A stretch of DNA of 64,000 bases from PNON01 sp964387025. GTDB taxonomy: Bacteria > Chloroflexota > Anaerolineae > Anaerolineales > Anaerolineaceae. This document shows positions 1 through 8,155 of this stretch, one piece after another (the first letter of the stretch is position 1; the number at the start of each line of letters is the position of its first letter). Both the position numbers and the translations under genes were made by a program. The DNA is taken from assembly GCA_964387025.1 (NCBI GenBank), contig CAYLUZ010000006.1, forward strand, positions 124,001-188,000, written 5' to 3'. Under the pieces are notes generated by a model, which saw only the letters and a program-made list of their open reading frames with translations, had not been told where the DNA came from and searched no databases.

Positions 1-1
1 T

Positions 2-1642
2 CTCTCACCGGAGTTATACAATCAACTTTTTACAATGCATGGAACAACCATGATTTTCCTGATGGCAATGCCATTATTGGTTGGCTTTGGCAATTATATA
101 GTTCCTTTGATGATTGGCGCCCGAGATATGGCGTTCCCCCGGTTAAATGCTTTCAGTTTCTGGTTGTTTCTGACGGGCGGATTACTCATGTACAGCGCAT
201 TCCTGTTGGGCGGAGCAGCAGATGCTGGTTGGTTCGCATATGCCCCGCTTACTTCAAAAGAATTTTCTCCATCTCATGGGTTGGATTTTTGGGTATTGGG
301 AATATTCCTGACTGGTGTTGGTTCAACCGTTGGTTCAATTAATTTTATTGTAACCATTTTGAATATGCGTGCCCCGGGGATGACGATGTTTAAAACACCG
401 CTCTTCGCCTGGCAAATTTTGGTTACTTCTTTCCTGATCATATTCGCCATGCCCAGCCTAACAGTGGATGCGATTCTACTCTTCCTGCAACGAACTTATA
501 ATGCGCCATTTTTTACCGCAGCCCAGGGTGGCGACCCGTTGCTCTGGCAGCATCTATTCTGGTTCTTTGGACACCCGGAGGTCTACATCCTCATATTGCC
601 GGCTTTTGGCATGATCTCTGAAGTTGTCCCTGTTTTTTCTCGAAAACCCATCTTCGGATACGGCGCTATTGTTTTCTCAGGAATAGCCATTGGATTCCTC
701 GGATTCACAGTTTGGGCGCACCACATGTTTACTGTCGGAATGAGTCCTGTCGCAGATGCAATTTTTTCTTTTGACAGCATGATCATTGCTGTTCCCACAA
801 GCATCAAGATCTTCAACTGGATCGCGACAATGTGGGGCGGAAAACTGAGCTTGAAAACACCCATGTTGTTCATCATCGGATTTATTGCCATGTTCATTGT
901 TGGCGGCCTTAGCGGTATCTCTCTGGCCGTTGTGCCGATTGATTTTCAGGTGCAGGACACGTATTACGTGGTTGCCCATTTCCATTATGTTCTTTATGGT
1001 GGAACGATGCTGGCAATCTTCTCCGGTATATATTATTGGTTTCCTAAGATCTCTGGACGGATGTTGAGTGAGAAATTAGGGCAATGGAACTTTTGGACCA
1101 TGCTGCTGGGTTTCAACTTAACCTTTTTCCCGATGCATATTCTTGGTTTGCTTGGTATGCCCCGCCGGGTCTTTACATACGCAGGCAGTCAGGGTTGGGA
1201 TACATTAAATTTTCTGGCAACCATTGGGGCGATTGTCCTGGCTATCTCCACCTGGATCTTCATAGCAAATGTAGTCCACAGTCTATATAGGGGAAAAATT
1301 GCCGGCAATGATCCATGGGATGCTCATACCCTTGAATGGACCACTACATCTCCGCCGCCAGTCTATAATTTTGCGACCATTCCAGTTGTATCCAGCCGCA
1401 GACCATTTTGGGATTTTAAATATTTCGCAGATAAAAATCCCGGGATGCAATTTATAGATTCAGCTCCACCAGGAGAGCTGCAGCCAGTCATCCATTTGCC
1501 AGCAGGTTCGTATAATCCTATCATTATCAGTTTGGGTTTGATGTTGGCCTGTTATGGCTTGATCTATACTTACTGGCTGTCTGGTTTGGGGTTGGTCATC
1601 GTATTTGCTGGTATCATCGGTTGGTTCCGGGAACGTCGTTAA
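2..1642 (+). CDS. ctaD: Cytochrome c oxidase subunit I (5' truncated by window edge)
   Basis: Catalytic subunit of an aa3-type haem-copper oxidase, a multi-span membrane protein that reduces O2 and pumps protons. The reading frame is open from base 2 and reads LSPELYNQLFTMHGTTM, so the real start lies upstream; the Met at 35 is internal. Visible ligands: the haem a His in MHGTTM, the CuB site and cross-linking Tyr in GHPEVYI, the His pair in WAHHMF, and the haem a3/a His residues in AHFHYVLYGG. The Glu of HPEVY is typical of A-family oxidases. Subunits III and IV follow at once, so this is the 3' part of a cta/cox operon whose subunit II should lie to the left. Confidence 0.97.
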   Translation, partial: LSPELYNQLFTMHGTTMIFLMAMPLLVGFGNYIVPLMIGARDMAFPRLNAFSFWLFLTGGLLMYSAFLLGGAADAGWFAYAPLTSKEFSPSHGLDFWVLGIFLTGVGSTVGSINFIVTILNMRAPGMTMFKTPLFAWQILVTSFLIIFAMPSLTVDAILLFLQRTYNAPFFTAAQGGDPLLWQHLFWFFGHPEVYILILPAFGMISEVVPVFSRKPIFGYGAIVFSGIAIGFLGFTVWAHHMFTVGMSPVADAIFSFDSMIIAVPTSIKIFNWIATMWGGKLSLKTPMLFIIGFIAMFIVGGLSGISLAVVPIDFQVQDTYYVVAHFHYVLYGGTMLAIFSGIYYWFPKISGRMLSEKLGQWNFWTMLLGFNLTFFPMHILGLLGMPRRVFTYAGSQGWDTLNFLATIGAIVLAISTWIFIANVVHSLYRGKIAGNDPWDAHTLEWTTTSPPPVYNFATIPVVSSRRPFWDFKYFADKNPGMQFIDSAPPGELQPVIHLPAGSYNPIIISLGLMLACYGLIYTYWLSGLGLVIVFAGIIGWFRERR

Positions 1643-1659
1643 ATTGGCAAAGGATAGAC

Positions 1660-2253
1660 ATGAGTGATTCCCTTCCTGAACATTTACAAGAGACTCCTCC
1701 TTCGCTGGGTGTTGAAAACCAGAAACTGGGGATTTGGGCATTGCTGGGATCTGAAACTATTTTCTTTTCCGCCTTGATCGTTACCTATGTGGTTCTGCGT
1801 GGACGAAGTATCATTGGTCCACTCCCAAAAGAAATATTAAATATCCCACTGACAGCCGTAAACACTTTCATCCTTATTTGCAGCAGCTTGACAATGGTGA
1901 CTGCGCTGGCAGCGATCCAGAATGGTGACATTCGCAAACTACGTCTCTGGTTAAGTGCCACGATCCTGCTTGGGCTGACATTCCTGGCCGGTCAATCAGT
2001 TGAATTCGTACTTTTGGCTAAAGAGGGACTCTCCTTGAGTGTTAATTTATTCGGCGCGTCATTTTTTACACTGACCGGGTTTCATGGAGCGCATGTTCTG
2101 GCTGGCATCATCTGGATGGCATTTGTTCTCGCTCGTGCCATTCGCGGTGGTATCACCCAACAAAATCATATCTCTGTCGAATTAGCCGGCTTGTACTGGC
2201 ATTTTGTTGACCTTGCCTGGATTATTATCTTTACGGTTGTGTATTTGATTTAG
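1660..2253 (+). CDS. ctaE: Cytochrome c oxidase subunit III
   Basis: About 197 residues, a membrane subunit that stabilises the oxidase core. The chosen ATG follows an AAAGGA ribosome site 5-6 bases upstream; an in-frame TTG at 1621 would overlap subunit I and is less likely. The protein has five or so hydrophobic segments. The motif GFHGAHVLAG and the C-terminal YWHFVDLAWI are hallmarks of COX3. It starts 17 bases after subunit I and is surely co-transcribed. The short five-helix form is usual for bacteria whose subunit I carries extra helices. Confidence 0.96.
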   Translation: MSDSLPEHLQETPPSLGVENQKLGIWALLGSETIFFSALIVTYVVLRGRSIIGPLPKEILNIPLTAVNTFILICSSLTMVTALAAIQNGDIRKLRLWLSATILLGLTFLAGQSVEFVLLAKEGLSLSVNLFGASFFTLTGFHGAHVLAGIIWMAFVLARAIRGGITQQNHISVELAGLYWHFVDLAWIIIFTVVYLI

Positions 2254-2327
2254 ACAAAACATGGTTTTCTCTTGATTGTTGTTGTATGATGAGTTATCAA
2301 TTTATCGGTTCAATCTTAGAGGTATAA

Positions 2328-2609
2328 ATGACGACATCAGAATTACAACAGCATAAGAAGGTTAATTATTTAGGAGTTTTCTGGCTTCTTGCAGGATTAA
2401 CAGGAATTGAATTAGCCGTAACTTACTTGCCAATACCGCAAGTTCCGACACTGGTATCTCTTGCCCTTATAAAAGCCAGTCTGGTAGCTATGTATTATAT
2501 GCACTTGAAAATCGATCAGAAAATATTTAGACTGATTTTTCTTTCAGGAATTTTGATGGGTGTTATTCTGATTATTTCCTTTATGTTGTTGTTCGCACCA
2601 ATTCATTAA
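2328..2609 (+). CDS. ctaF: Cytochrome c oxidase subunit IV, prokaryotic type
   Basis: Small three-helix protein of 93 residues, preceded by GAGGT about 6 bases before the ATG. It has the typical COX4_pro layout: a first helix with an LTGIELAVTY segment, then a helix with YYMHLKID, then a hydrophobic C-terminus. Such subunits stabilise the binuclear centre during assembly. It follows subunit III by 74 bases. A strong terminator hairpin directly downstream probably limits read-through into the assembly gene. Confidence 0.9.
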   Translation: MTTSELQQHKKVNYLGVFWLLAGLTGIELAVTYLPIPQVPTLVSLALIKASLVAMYYMHLKIDQKIFRLIFLSGILMGVILIISFMLLFAPIH

Positions 2610-2617
2610 GGAACTTG

Positions 2618-2649
2618 GCTGATTTGCACGTATAAAGTCAGCTTTTTTT
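2618..2649 (+). terminator. Rho-independent terminator after oxidase subunit IV
   Basis: GCTGA (2618-2622) pairs with TCAGC (2638-2642), with further imperfect TT/AA pairing inside, followed by seven T residues. It sits between ctaF and the CtaG-like gene, so it may end the oxidase mRNA or attenuate expression of the assembly factor. Confidence 0.7.
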
Positions 2650-2679
2650 GAATTTTTCTTACGGGAGGGAATGCTATAA

Positions 2680-3486
2680 ATGGCAGGGTGGAATAAGTCA
2701 TTCTGGTTGACTGCCTGGAGCTGGGAACCAGGCACAATAGTAGCGATGGCAACAATAATAATTGGTTATACCTTAATAATCTTCCCCTTCAGAAAACGAT
2801 TCACAAATTCCAGTTTCCCACACTCAACCCAAATAATTTGGTTCATTTTCGGTGTCCTGGCTGCTGTATTAGCTCTTATGTCTCCTTTCAATATTGCCAG
2901 CAAAGATTATCTTTTCAGTGCCCATATGGTCCAACATATCCTGATCACCCTGGTAATGGCTCCATTGCTCCTGGCTGGAATACCTGGCTGGCTAATTTCT
3001 AACATATTGCAGCATAAGTGGATCCAGCTGATTACAAAATTTATTACACACCCAATCCCTGCATTTTTCCTGTATTTCCTATCCCTATCATTTTGGCATT
3101 TACCTTCAGTGCATACTTCGATGATGGGGAATGACACCATGCATATGGAGCAAACATTAAGTTTTATTGTGACCGGGTTATTGTTCTGGTGGCCAATCAT
3201 AATATCTGTTCCTGAACTGCCAAAATTATCCGATCCACTTAAAATGCTCTACCTGTTCCTGGCTGTCATTCCATGTACCGTCTTGGGTGTTATGATCATT
3301 TTCGCACCGACAGTCATGAATTCCAGTTATTCCATGGCTCCCAGGATAGCACCACTGGACCCAATGGCAGATCAACAGGTAGCCGGTATCCTTATGGCAG
3401 TGCCCAGTATGTTTATCCTGCTTGGTACAATGTTATCTGTCTTTTATAAGTGGTATAAACGCGAAGGCGTATCGCGGGGAAACTGA
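2680..3486 (+). CDS. ctaG: CtaG-like cytochrome c oxidase assembly factor (Caa3_CtaG family)
   Basis: Polytopic membrane protein of 268 residues with about seven helices. The segment SAHMVQHILITLVMAPLLL and the later SFWHLP and GNDTMHMEQ motifs carry conserved His and Met residues characteristic of the Bacillus-type CtaG family. Members are needed to form active caa3 oxidase, probably through copper delivery; this is unrelated to the Cox11-type CtaG. The start follows a strong GGGAGGGA site 9 bases upstream. It lies beyond the terminator after ctaF, so it may have its own weak expression. Confidence 0.88.
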   Translation: MAGWNKSFWLTAWSWEPGTIVAMATIIIGYTLIIFPFRKRFTNSSFPHSTQIIWFIFGVLAAVLALMSPFNIASKDYLFSAHMVQHILITLVMAPLLLAGIPGWLISNILQHKWIQLITKFITHPIPAFFLYFLSLSFWHLPSVHTSMMGNDTMHMEQTLSFIVTGLLFWWPIIISVPELPKLSDPLKMLYLFLAVIPCTVLGVMIIFAPTVMNSSYSMAPRIAPLDPMADQQVAGILMAVPSMFILLGTMLSVFYKWYKREGVSRGN

Positions 3487-3559
3487 TAAGTAGCACAAAC
3501 TTAAGTGGAAAAAGCCTTCTAGATACCAACAAATTGCTGTCTACTGTTCTTATTCCGAC

Positions 3560-3588
3560 TTGCCTTATCCGATTAACACATGTATAAT
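3560..3588 (+). promoter_or_regulatory. Promoter of the L,D-transpeptidase gene, probably leaderless
   Basis: A -35-like TTGCCT (3560-3565), a 17-base spacer, and a perfect -10 TATAAT (3583-3588). Only 7 bases separate the -10 box from the ATG at 3596, so transcription should begin at or next to the start codon. No ribosome-binding site is visible, which fits a leaderless message. Confidence 0.75.
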
Positions 3589-3595
3589 CCCGCCT

Positions 3596-4639
3596 ATGAG
3601 CGCTCTCTCTCGTCGCGATTTTCTAAAAATCTCCTCCCTAAGCTTGGGAGCTATGGCGTTGCGCCCACTTGTGAAAGATTATTCTTTGCTTACAGGCGTG
3701 GAAGTGGGACGAATTGCTTATGATCAACTGAGCGTTTACACTGCACCAGACGATAAAAGCAAAATAATCAGCCAGCACTTTCGAGATGAACTCATTAATA
3801 TTTATGAAGATGTCATCTCTGAGAAAGGTCCTGGATATAACCCTCTCTGGCACCGTGTTTGGCGTGGGTATATGCACAGTGCCCGCATCCAGAAAGTTAA
3901 AACTCTTTTAAATGTACCACTTTCAACAGTCCCTGAAACCGGCATTCTTTCTGAAGTCAGCGTCCCATATTCTCAGGCTTTCCGGTATACCAAAACCTAT
4001 GGATGGCAGCCAATTTACAGACTGTATTATAGTTCTCTCCACTGGATCATCGGTATTGATGAAGGGCCGGATGGCCAACCTTGGTATCGCATTCGGGACG
4101 AGTTGCTTGCAGCCAGGCATGAAAATTATCATGTTCCCGCAATTCATATGCGTCACATTCTTCCAGAGGAGTATTCACCCCTGTCTCCGGATGTCCCAGC
4201 TGAGAATAAACGCATTGAAGTTGATCTCGGAACCCAGACTCTGACTGCATATGAAGGTACCAATGCGGTATTGAAAACACTCATCTCCTCCGGGATCCCA
4301 TCCTTACATCTTGGGAAAAAAGGAAGCGATACGGATACTTCCCGTGGTGATTTCAATGTATTCCGTAAAACACCTTCCAAACATATGGGCGGTGGATTCT
4401 TCACGGATGACCTGGATGCATATATATTACCGGGTGTTCCCTGGGTTTCATTCTTTACAGAAAAAGGTGTGGCTTTCCATGGTACCTGGTGGCATAATAA
4501 TTTTGGAATGACTATGTCACATGGATGTATAAACATGCGAAACGCTGAAGCAAAATGGATCTTTCGCTGGACCACTCCAGTAAATCCCCCGAACACTGTT
4601 GAAACGAATGGTCGGGGAACTCAGGTTTACGTATTCTAA
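3596..4639 (+). CDS. Tat-exported L,D-transpeptidase (YkuD domain)
   Basis: About 347 residues. The N-terminus MSALSRRDFLKISS is a twin-arginine signal followed by a hydrophobic stretch, so export in the folded state is predicted. The C-terminal YkuD domain carries the catalytic motif: HGTWWHNNFG followed by MSHGCINM with the active-site Cys. These enzymes form 3-3 peptidoglycan cross-links or attach proteins to the wall. Residues around 40-200 contain SH3-like segments of unknown role. The ATG at 3596 is preferred over an in-frame ATG at 3560 because the promoter overlaps the earlier one. The stop overlaps the convergent hemW stop by four bases. Confidence 0.9.
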   Translation: MSALSRRDFLKISSLSLGAMALRPLVKDYSLLTGVEVGRIAYDQLSVYTAPDDKSKIISQHFRDELINIYEDVISEKGPGYNPLWHRVWRGYMHSARIQKVKTLLNVPLSTVPETGILSEVSVPYSQAFRYTKTYGWQPIYRLYYSSLHWIIGIDEGPDGQPWYRIRDELLAARHENYHVPAIHMRHILPEEYSPLSPDVPAENKRIEVDLGTQTLTAYEGTNAVLKTLISSGIPSLHLGKKGSDTDTSRGDFNVFRKTPSKHMGGGFFTDDLDAYILPGVPWVSFFTEKGVAFHGTWWHNNFGMTMSHGCINMRNAEAKWIFRWTTPVNPPNTVETNGRGTQVYVF

Positions 4640-5820
4640 TTGTTTCCAACAAATTCCATAAATACTTGATTTCCTAATAATATCCCGCGTTTTGTAAGGA
4701 CCAAGGTGGTATCTTTTCCATTCTTCCATTGAAGGAGCTCTCGGTCAATTAACCCTGTAATCTGTTCACTAAAGATTTCGATCATCTCACACCCAAATTT
4801 TGATCTGAACCCAGCGGAAGTCACTCCCTCATCAATCAAACGCAATCGCAGCATCATCTCGTCCTGCATTCGGTCAAATGGGCTGGTTTCTCTACCTTCT
4901 ATTCTAGCTGACCCGGGAGTAGAGCCATTCTTAATCTTTTTGATAAATTGAGGTATATTGCCATTATTGGCTACGCGCAAGTTATGAATATATCCATGTG
5001 CGCCTGCCCCAAAACCATAATATTCCTCGTTTATCCAATACTGGAGATTATGCCGGCACCGATAATCCTCCCCATCAGACTTCACCTTTGCCCAATTGGA
5101 TATTTCGTAATGCTGAAAACCCGCTTTAGGCAGCTCTTCGATCGCAAGTTCAAACATATCCGCTGAAATATCATCGTCAATCGGTATCATTTCTCCTGCC
5201 TTCACACTCTCTGCAAGTGGAGTCCCTTCTTCGATCGTCAGGCAATATAGTGATAAATGTTCGGGTTCCAAATCCAATGCCTTTTGAAGTGTCTCTTTCC
5301 AATCAGAAAGCGATTGCCCTGGCAGGCCATAGATCAAATCCAAGTTTAAATTAGTAAAACCGCTGGAACGAATACCATTTATGGCAGATATTGTTTCTCT
5401 ATTGTCATGGATCCTTCCTAGAAGTTGTAATTCTCTTGCATGGAATGACTGTACTCCTAAGCTGATTCGGTTGAATCCCATTTGCCTGTATTCTGATAGA
5501 TCTTTGTCTTGTATGGTTCCCGGGTTGGCTTCCAGGCTCATTTCCAGGTCATCATCAAGTTCAAAATTATCCCCCACAACCTTCAGCAGTTGATCATAGA
5601 TCCCAGCAGGTACTATGGATGGTGTTCCACCCCCAAAAAATATTGTGTGTACTTTAGGCTTGATTAATTCATCGCCCGCAGCCAAGGCCATTTCTTTTTC
5701 TAACGCGTGGAAATACGTTGGAATCCACTTTTCCATACCGGAATAGGTAACAAAATCGCAATATGTACAGCGCTTGATACAGAATGGGATATGAAAATAG
5801 ATGCTTTTTCTGCTGTCCAT
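4636..5820 (-). CDS. hemW: Radical SAM haem chaperone HemW (HemN-like)
   Basis: Protein of 394 residues. The radical-SAM cluster motif is C14-IKR-C18-TY-C21 followed by DF, where HemN has a fourth Cys, so HemW is the better name than coproporphyrinogen III dehydrogenase. GGGTPS and EANPGT lie in the SAM-binding barrel, and the HemN C-terminal domain is present near FDRMQDEMMLRLRL. HemW inserts haem into respiratory enzymes, a fitting role near the oxidase operon. The start codon is ATG at 5820. The gene converges on the transpeptidase gene. Confidence 0.9.
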   Translation of the reverse strand: MDSRKSIYFHIPFCIKRCTYCDFVTYSGMEKWIPTYFHALEKEMALAAGDELIKPKVHTIFFGGGTPSIVPAGIYDQLLKVVGDNFELDDDLEMSLEANPGTIQDKDLSEYRQMGFNRISLGVQSFHARELQLLGRIHDNRETISAINGIRSSGFTNLNLDLIYGLPGQSLSDWKETLQKALDLEPEHLSLYCLTIEEGTPLAESVKAGEMIPIDDDISADMFELAIEELPKAGFQHYEISNWAKVKSDGEDYRCRHNLQYWINEEYYGFGAGAHGYIHNLRVANNGNIPQFIKKIKNGSTPGSARIEGRETSPFDRMQDEMMLRLRLIDEGVTSAGFRSKFGCEMIEIFSEQITGLIDRELLQWKNGKDTTLVLTKRGILLGNQVFMEFVGNN

Positions 5821-5868
5821 GCTGGAATCTTATCATGGTTTGGTAAAGCTAAAAGGCAAAATAAATAC

Positions 5869-5877
5869 TGGTATAAT
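5869..5877 (+). promoter_or_regulatory. Extended -10 promoter of the LysM gene
   Basis: TGGTATAAT, a perfect -10 hexamer preceded by TG at the extended position. It lies 29 bases before the ATG at 5907. No good -35 box is evident, as is common for extended -10 promoters. Confidence 0.6.
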
Positions 5878-5906
5878 AACCAAACTTAAACTATGAGAAA
5901 AATACT

Positions 5907-7055
5907 ATGACACCAGACAAACTTAATAGCTCAACAAAAATATGTCCAACCTGCGGTACGCGGGTAAGTGAAAAAGCTGCCAAGTGTGTAGTCTGTGGAA
6001 CCGACTTAGGTGGAATATCATCCAAGATTACCTCAAAACCTGTCCAGGGCAGCCGTATGCCTGAGTTAACTCTTAGCCTGCCCCTTGCATTGGGTTTATT
6101 GGCGCTATTTGTAACGATAGGTGCAGCAGCGGTATATTTCACACTATCCTCAAGTGGGCGAGTAGTTGAACCCACACCCATCCCATCACCAACAACTACT
6201 GCTACCCTCACTTTGACTCCAACCTCCACTGAAACGCCCACCCCTCAGCCCACATATACTCCGATCCCTCCAATTGAATACACGATTGCTTCCAACGACA
6301 GCTGCTTAAGCATTGCACTAGCATTTGACGTTTCATTCCAGAGCATCATTCTTCTCAACAATTTGCCGGCTGCTTGTAATAACCTGGTGATTGGACAGAA
6401 AATACTTGTCCCTCGACCCACTCCTACACCTACAGCTGCACCATCTGCGACTCTGAGTGCTGGAGATGCAACAGAAGCTGCCTGTGAGAAATACGTCTAT
6501 ACCGTCTTGGCTACCGACACCCTGTTTGGTATATCGTTAAATTTTAATGTACCTATGGATGCAATTAAGGAATATAACGGCTTGGCTGGTGATTACGTTT
6601 ATGAAGGTCAAATACTCAACATACCGACCTGTAAGCGTAACCCGACCCCTGGACCATCTCCTACAGCCACAACTCCACCTCCTTACCAGCCACCGAACTT
6701 GCTGTTACCCCCCGATGGAGCTTCCTTTACCCTGGCAAACGATTCTTTCACACTGCAATGGGCTGCTGTCGGAGAACTCCGTGGTAATGAGTTTTATGGT
6801 GTGACCGTCGTGGATCTTACCGATCCAAACCAAAGACGATTAACGGATTATGTTACAGATACAAAGTTCATTGTTCCTCCAACTTTCAGGCCAAATGACA
6901 ATATACCGCATGTTATGAAGTGGTGGGTCGTTGTTGTAAGACAGACGACCACCGATGCTGAAGGTAAACCGGTATATGAATCAGCTGGCTTGCCCAGTGA
7001 ACAACGGGCTTTCTCCTGGATAGGTTCAGCAATCAGCACCACCCCTCAACCATAA
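5907..7055 (+). CDS. Membrane-anchored zinc-ribbon protein with two LysM domains
   Basis: Protein of 382 residues. A cytoplasmic zinc ribbon has C13, C16, C27 and C30 (CPTCG and CVVCG). A transmembrane helix lies around 52-78, followed by a Pro/Thr linker. Two LysM domains (about 124-172 and 195-242) are separated by another Pro/Thr linker, then comes a C-terminal Ig/FN3-like domain from about 262. LysM domains bind peptidoglycan or chitin-like glycans, so this looks like a wall-binding protein tied to the membrane. The first LysM has a Cys pair (DSCLS, AACNN) that may form a disulfide. The substrate and partner are unknown. A terminator follows. Confidence 0.85.
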   Translation: MTPDKLNSSTKICPTCGTRVSEKAAKCVVCGTDLGGISSKITSKPVQGSRMPELTLSLPLALGLLALFVTIGAAAVYFTLSSSGRVVEPTPIPSPTTTATLTLTPTSTETPTPQPTYTPIPPIEYTIASNDSCLSIALAFDVSFQSIILLNNLPAACNNLVIGQKILVPRPTPTPTAAPSATLSAGDATEAACEKYVYTVLATDTLFGISLNFNVPMDAIKEYNGLAGDYVYEGQILNIPTCKRNPTPGPSPTATTPPPYQPPNLLLPPDGASFTLANDSFTLQWAAVGELRGNEFYGVTVVDLTDPNQRRLTDYVTDTKFIVPPTFRPNDNIPHVMKWWVVVVRQTTTDAEGKPVYESAGLPSEQRAFSWIGSAISTTPQP

Positions 7056-7070
7056 CTTATTTGATCAAAA

Positions 7071-7103
7071 AACGGGTAATGGAGATTTCCATTACCCGTT
7101 TTT
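7071..7103. terminator. Bidirectional terminator between the LysM gene and trxB
   Basis: AACGGGTAATGG (7071-7082) pairs perfectly with CCATTACCCGTT (7089-7100), with A residues on the left and T residues on the right. It can end both convergent transcripts. Confidence 0.9.
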
Positions 7104-7128
7104 AATTTCATCAAACAGTTACTTCTGC

Positions 7129-8097
7129 CTAATTCGTATCTTCCAGGTACTTAGCGGCCTGGATGGCGGCTGCAGCACCCATTCCAGCAGAAGTGATTAC
7201 CTGACGAAAAACAGGATCTGCTGCTTCGCCCGCTGCATATACCCCGGGAACACTCGTCTGCATTTTCATATCAGTAATTATGTAACCTCCCGGAGATAGT
7301 TCCAATTGTCCCGCAAATAATTGCGTATTCGGAACATGACCAATGAAGATGAAGATTCCATCTCCAGCCAGATCAGATTCTTTGCCTGTTTTCAGGTTCA
7401 ACAAATGAACAGATTGCATTCCCTCCTTGCCTACTATAGCTTTAACGACGCTGTTCCAGACAAATGAGATCTTTGGGTTTTCTTTTGCCCGTTTCTGTAA
7501 AATTGCACCAGCCCGTAATTCTTCCCTTCTATGCACAATGGTTACGGATGACGCATATCTGGTTAAGAAGATCGCTTCTTCAATGGCACTATCTCCGCCT
7601 CCAACAACAATTACCTTTTTTTCCCGAAAGAAATAACCATCACAGGTTGCGCAATAAGATACACCTTTTCCAACAAACTCAGTTTCACCAGGTACATTCA
7701 AGTGCACAGGTGATGCACCTGTTGTAATGATGAGGCTCTTCGCCAGGATTTTTTTGGAATATGTACTAATCGTGAACGGCTTGGTGGAGAGATCAACCGA
7801 TGTCGCTGTGTCAAAGTCAACCCTGGCACCAAAATGTTCAGCCTGTTTCTGGAACAGATCCCCCAATTGCGACCCGCCAACCCCATCCGGAAAACCTGGA
7901 TAATTTTCGATGATGTTTGTTAATGCTGCCTGTCCACCAAGTTCCAGCCCAGATAGTACCAGGGGTGATAATTCAGATCTGCCTGCATATAATGCTGCAG
8001 ACAACCCGGCAGGTCCTGATCCCAGGATTACTACATTCTCGATTTGTTCTTGTGTCTCTTCTTTTTGCTTCTTTTTGGTTGATAACTTTAATTCCAT
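7129..8097 (-). CDS. trxB: Thioredoxin reductase
   Basis: Flavoprotein of 322 residues that passes electrons from NADPH to thioredoxin. The FAD-binding GSGPAG lies near residue 26, and the redox centre CATC is C149/C152. The NADPH-binding GGGDSA follows the redox centre, and the C-terminal motif GVYAAGEAAD resembles the FAD-contacting GVFAAGD of the family. It begins with about 20 lysine-rich residues before the flavin domain, longer than usual. The start is ATG at 8097. No thioredoxin gene is adjacent. Confidence 0.95.
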   Translation of the reverse strand: MELKLSTKKKQKEETQEQIENVVILGSGPAGLSAALYAGRSELSPLVLSGLELGGQAALTNIIENYPGFPDGVGGSQLGDLFQKQAEHFGARVDFDTATSVDLSTKPFTISTYSKKILAKSLIITTGASPVHLNVPGETEFVGKGVSYCATCDGYFFREKKVIVVGGGDSAIEEAIFLTRYASSVTIVHRREELRAGAILQKRAKENPKISFVWNSVVKAIVGKEGMQSVHLLNLKTGKESDLAGDGIFIFIGHVPNTQLFAGQLELSPGGYIITDMKMQTSVPGVYAAGEAADPVFRQVITSAGMGAAAAIQAAKYLEDTN

Positions 8098-8155
8098 ATA
8101 CCCTCGATTTATGATATTGGATGATAAATTTATTATAAAGTTACATGGATTCTTA

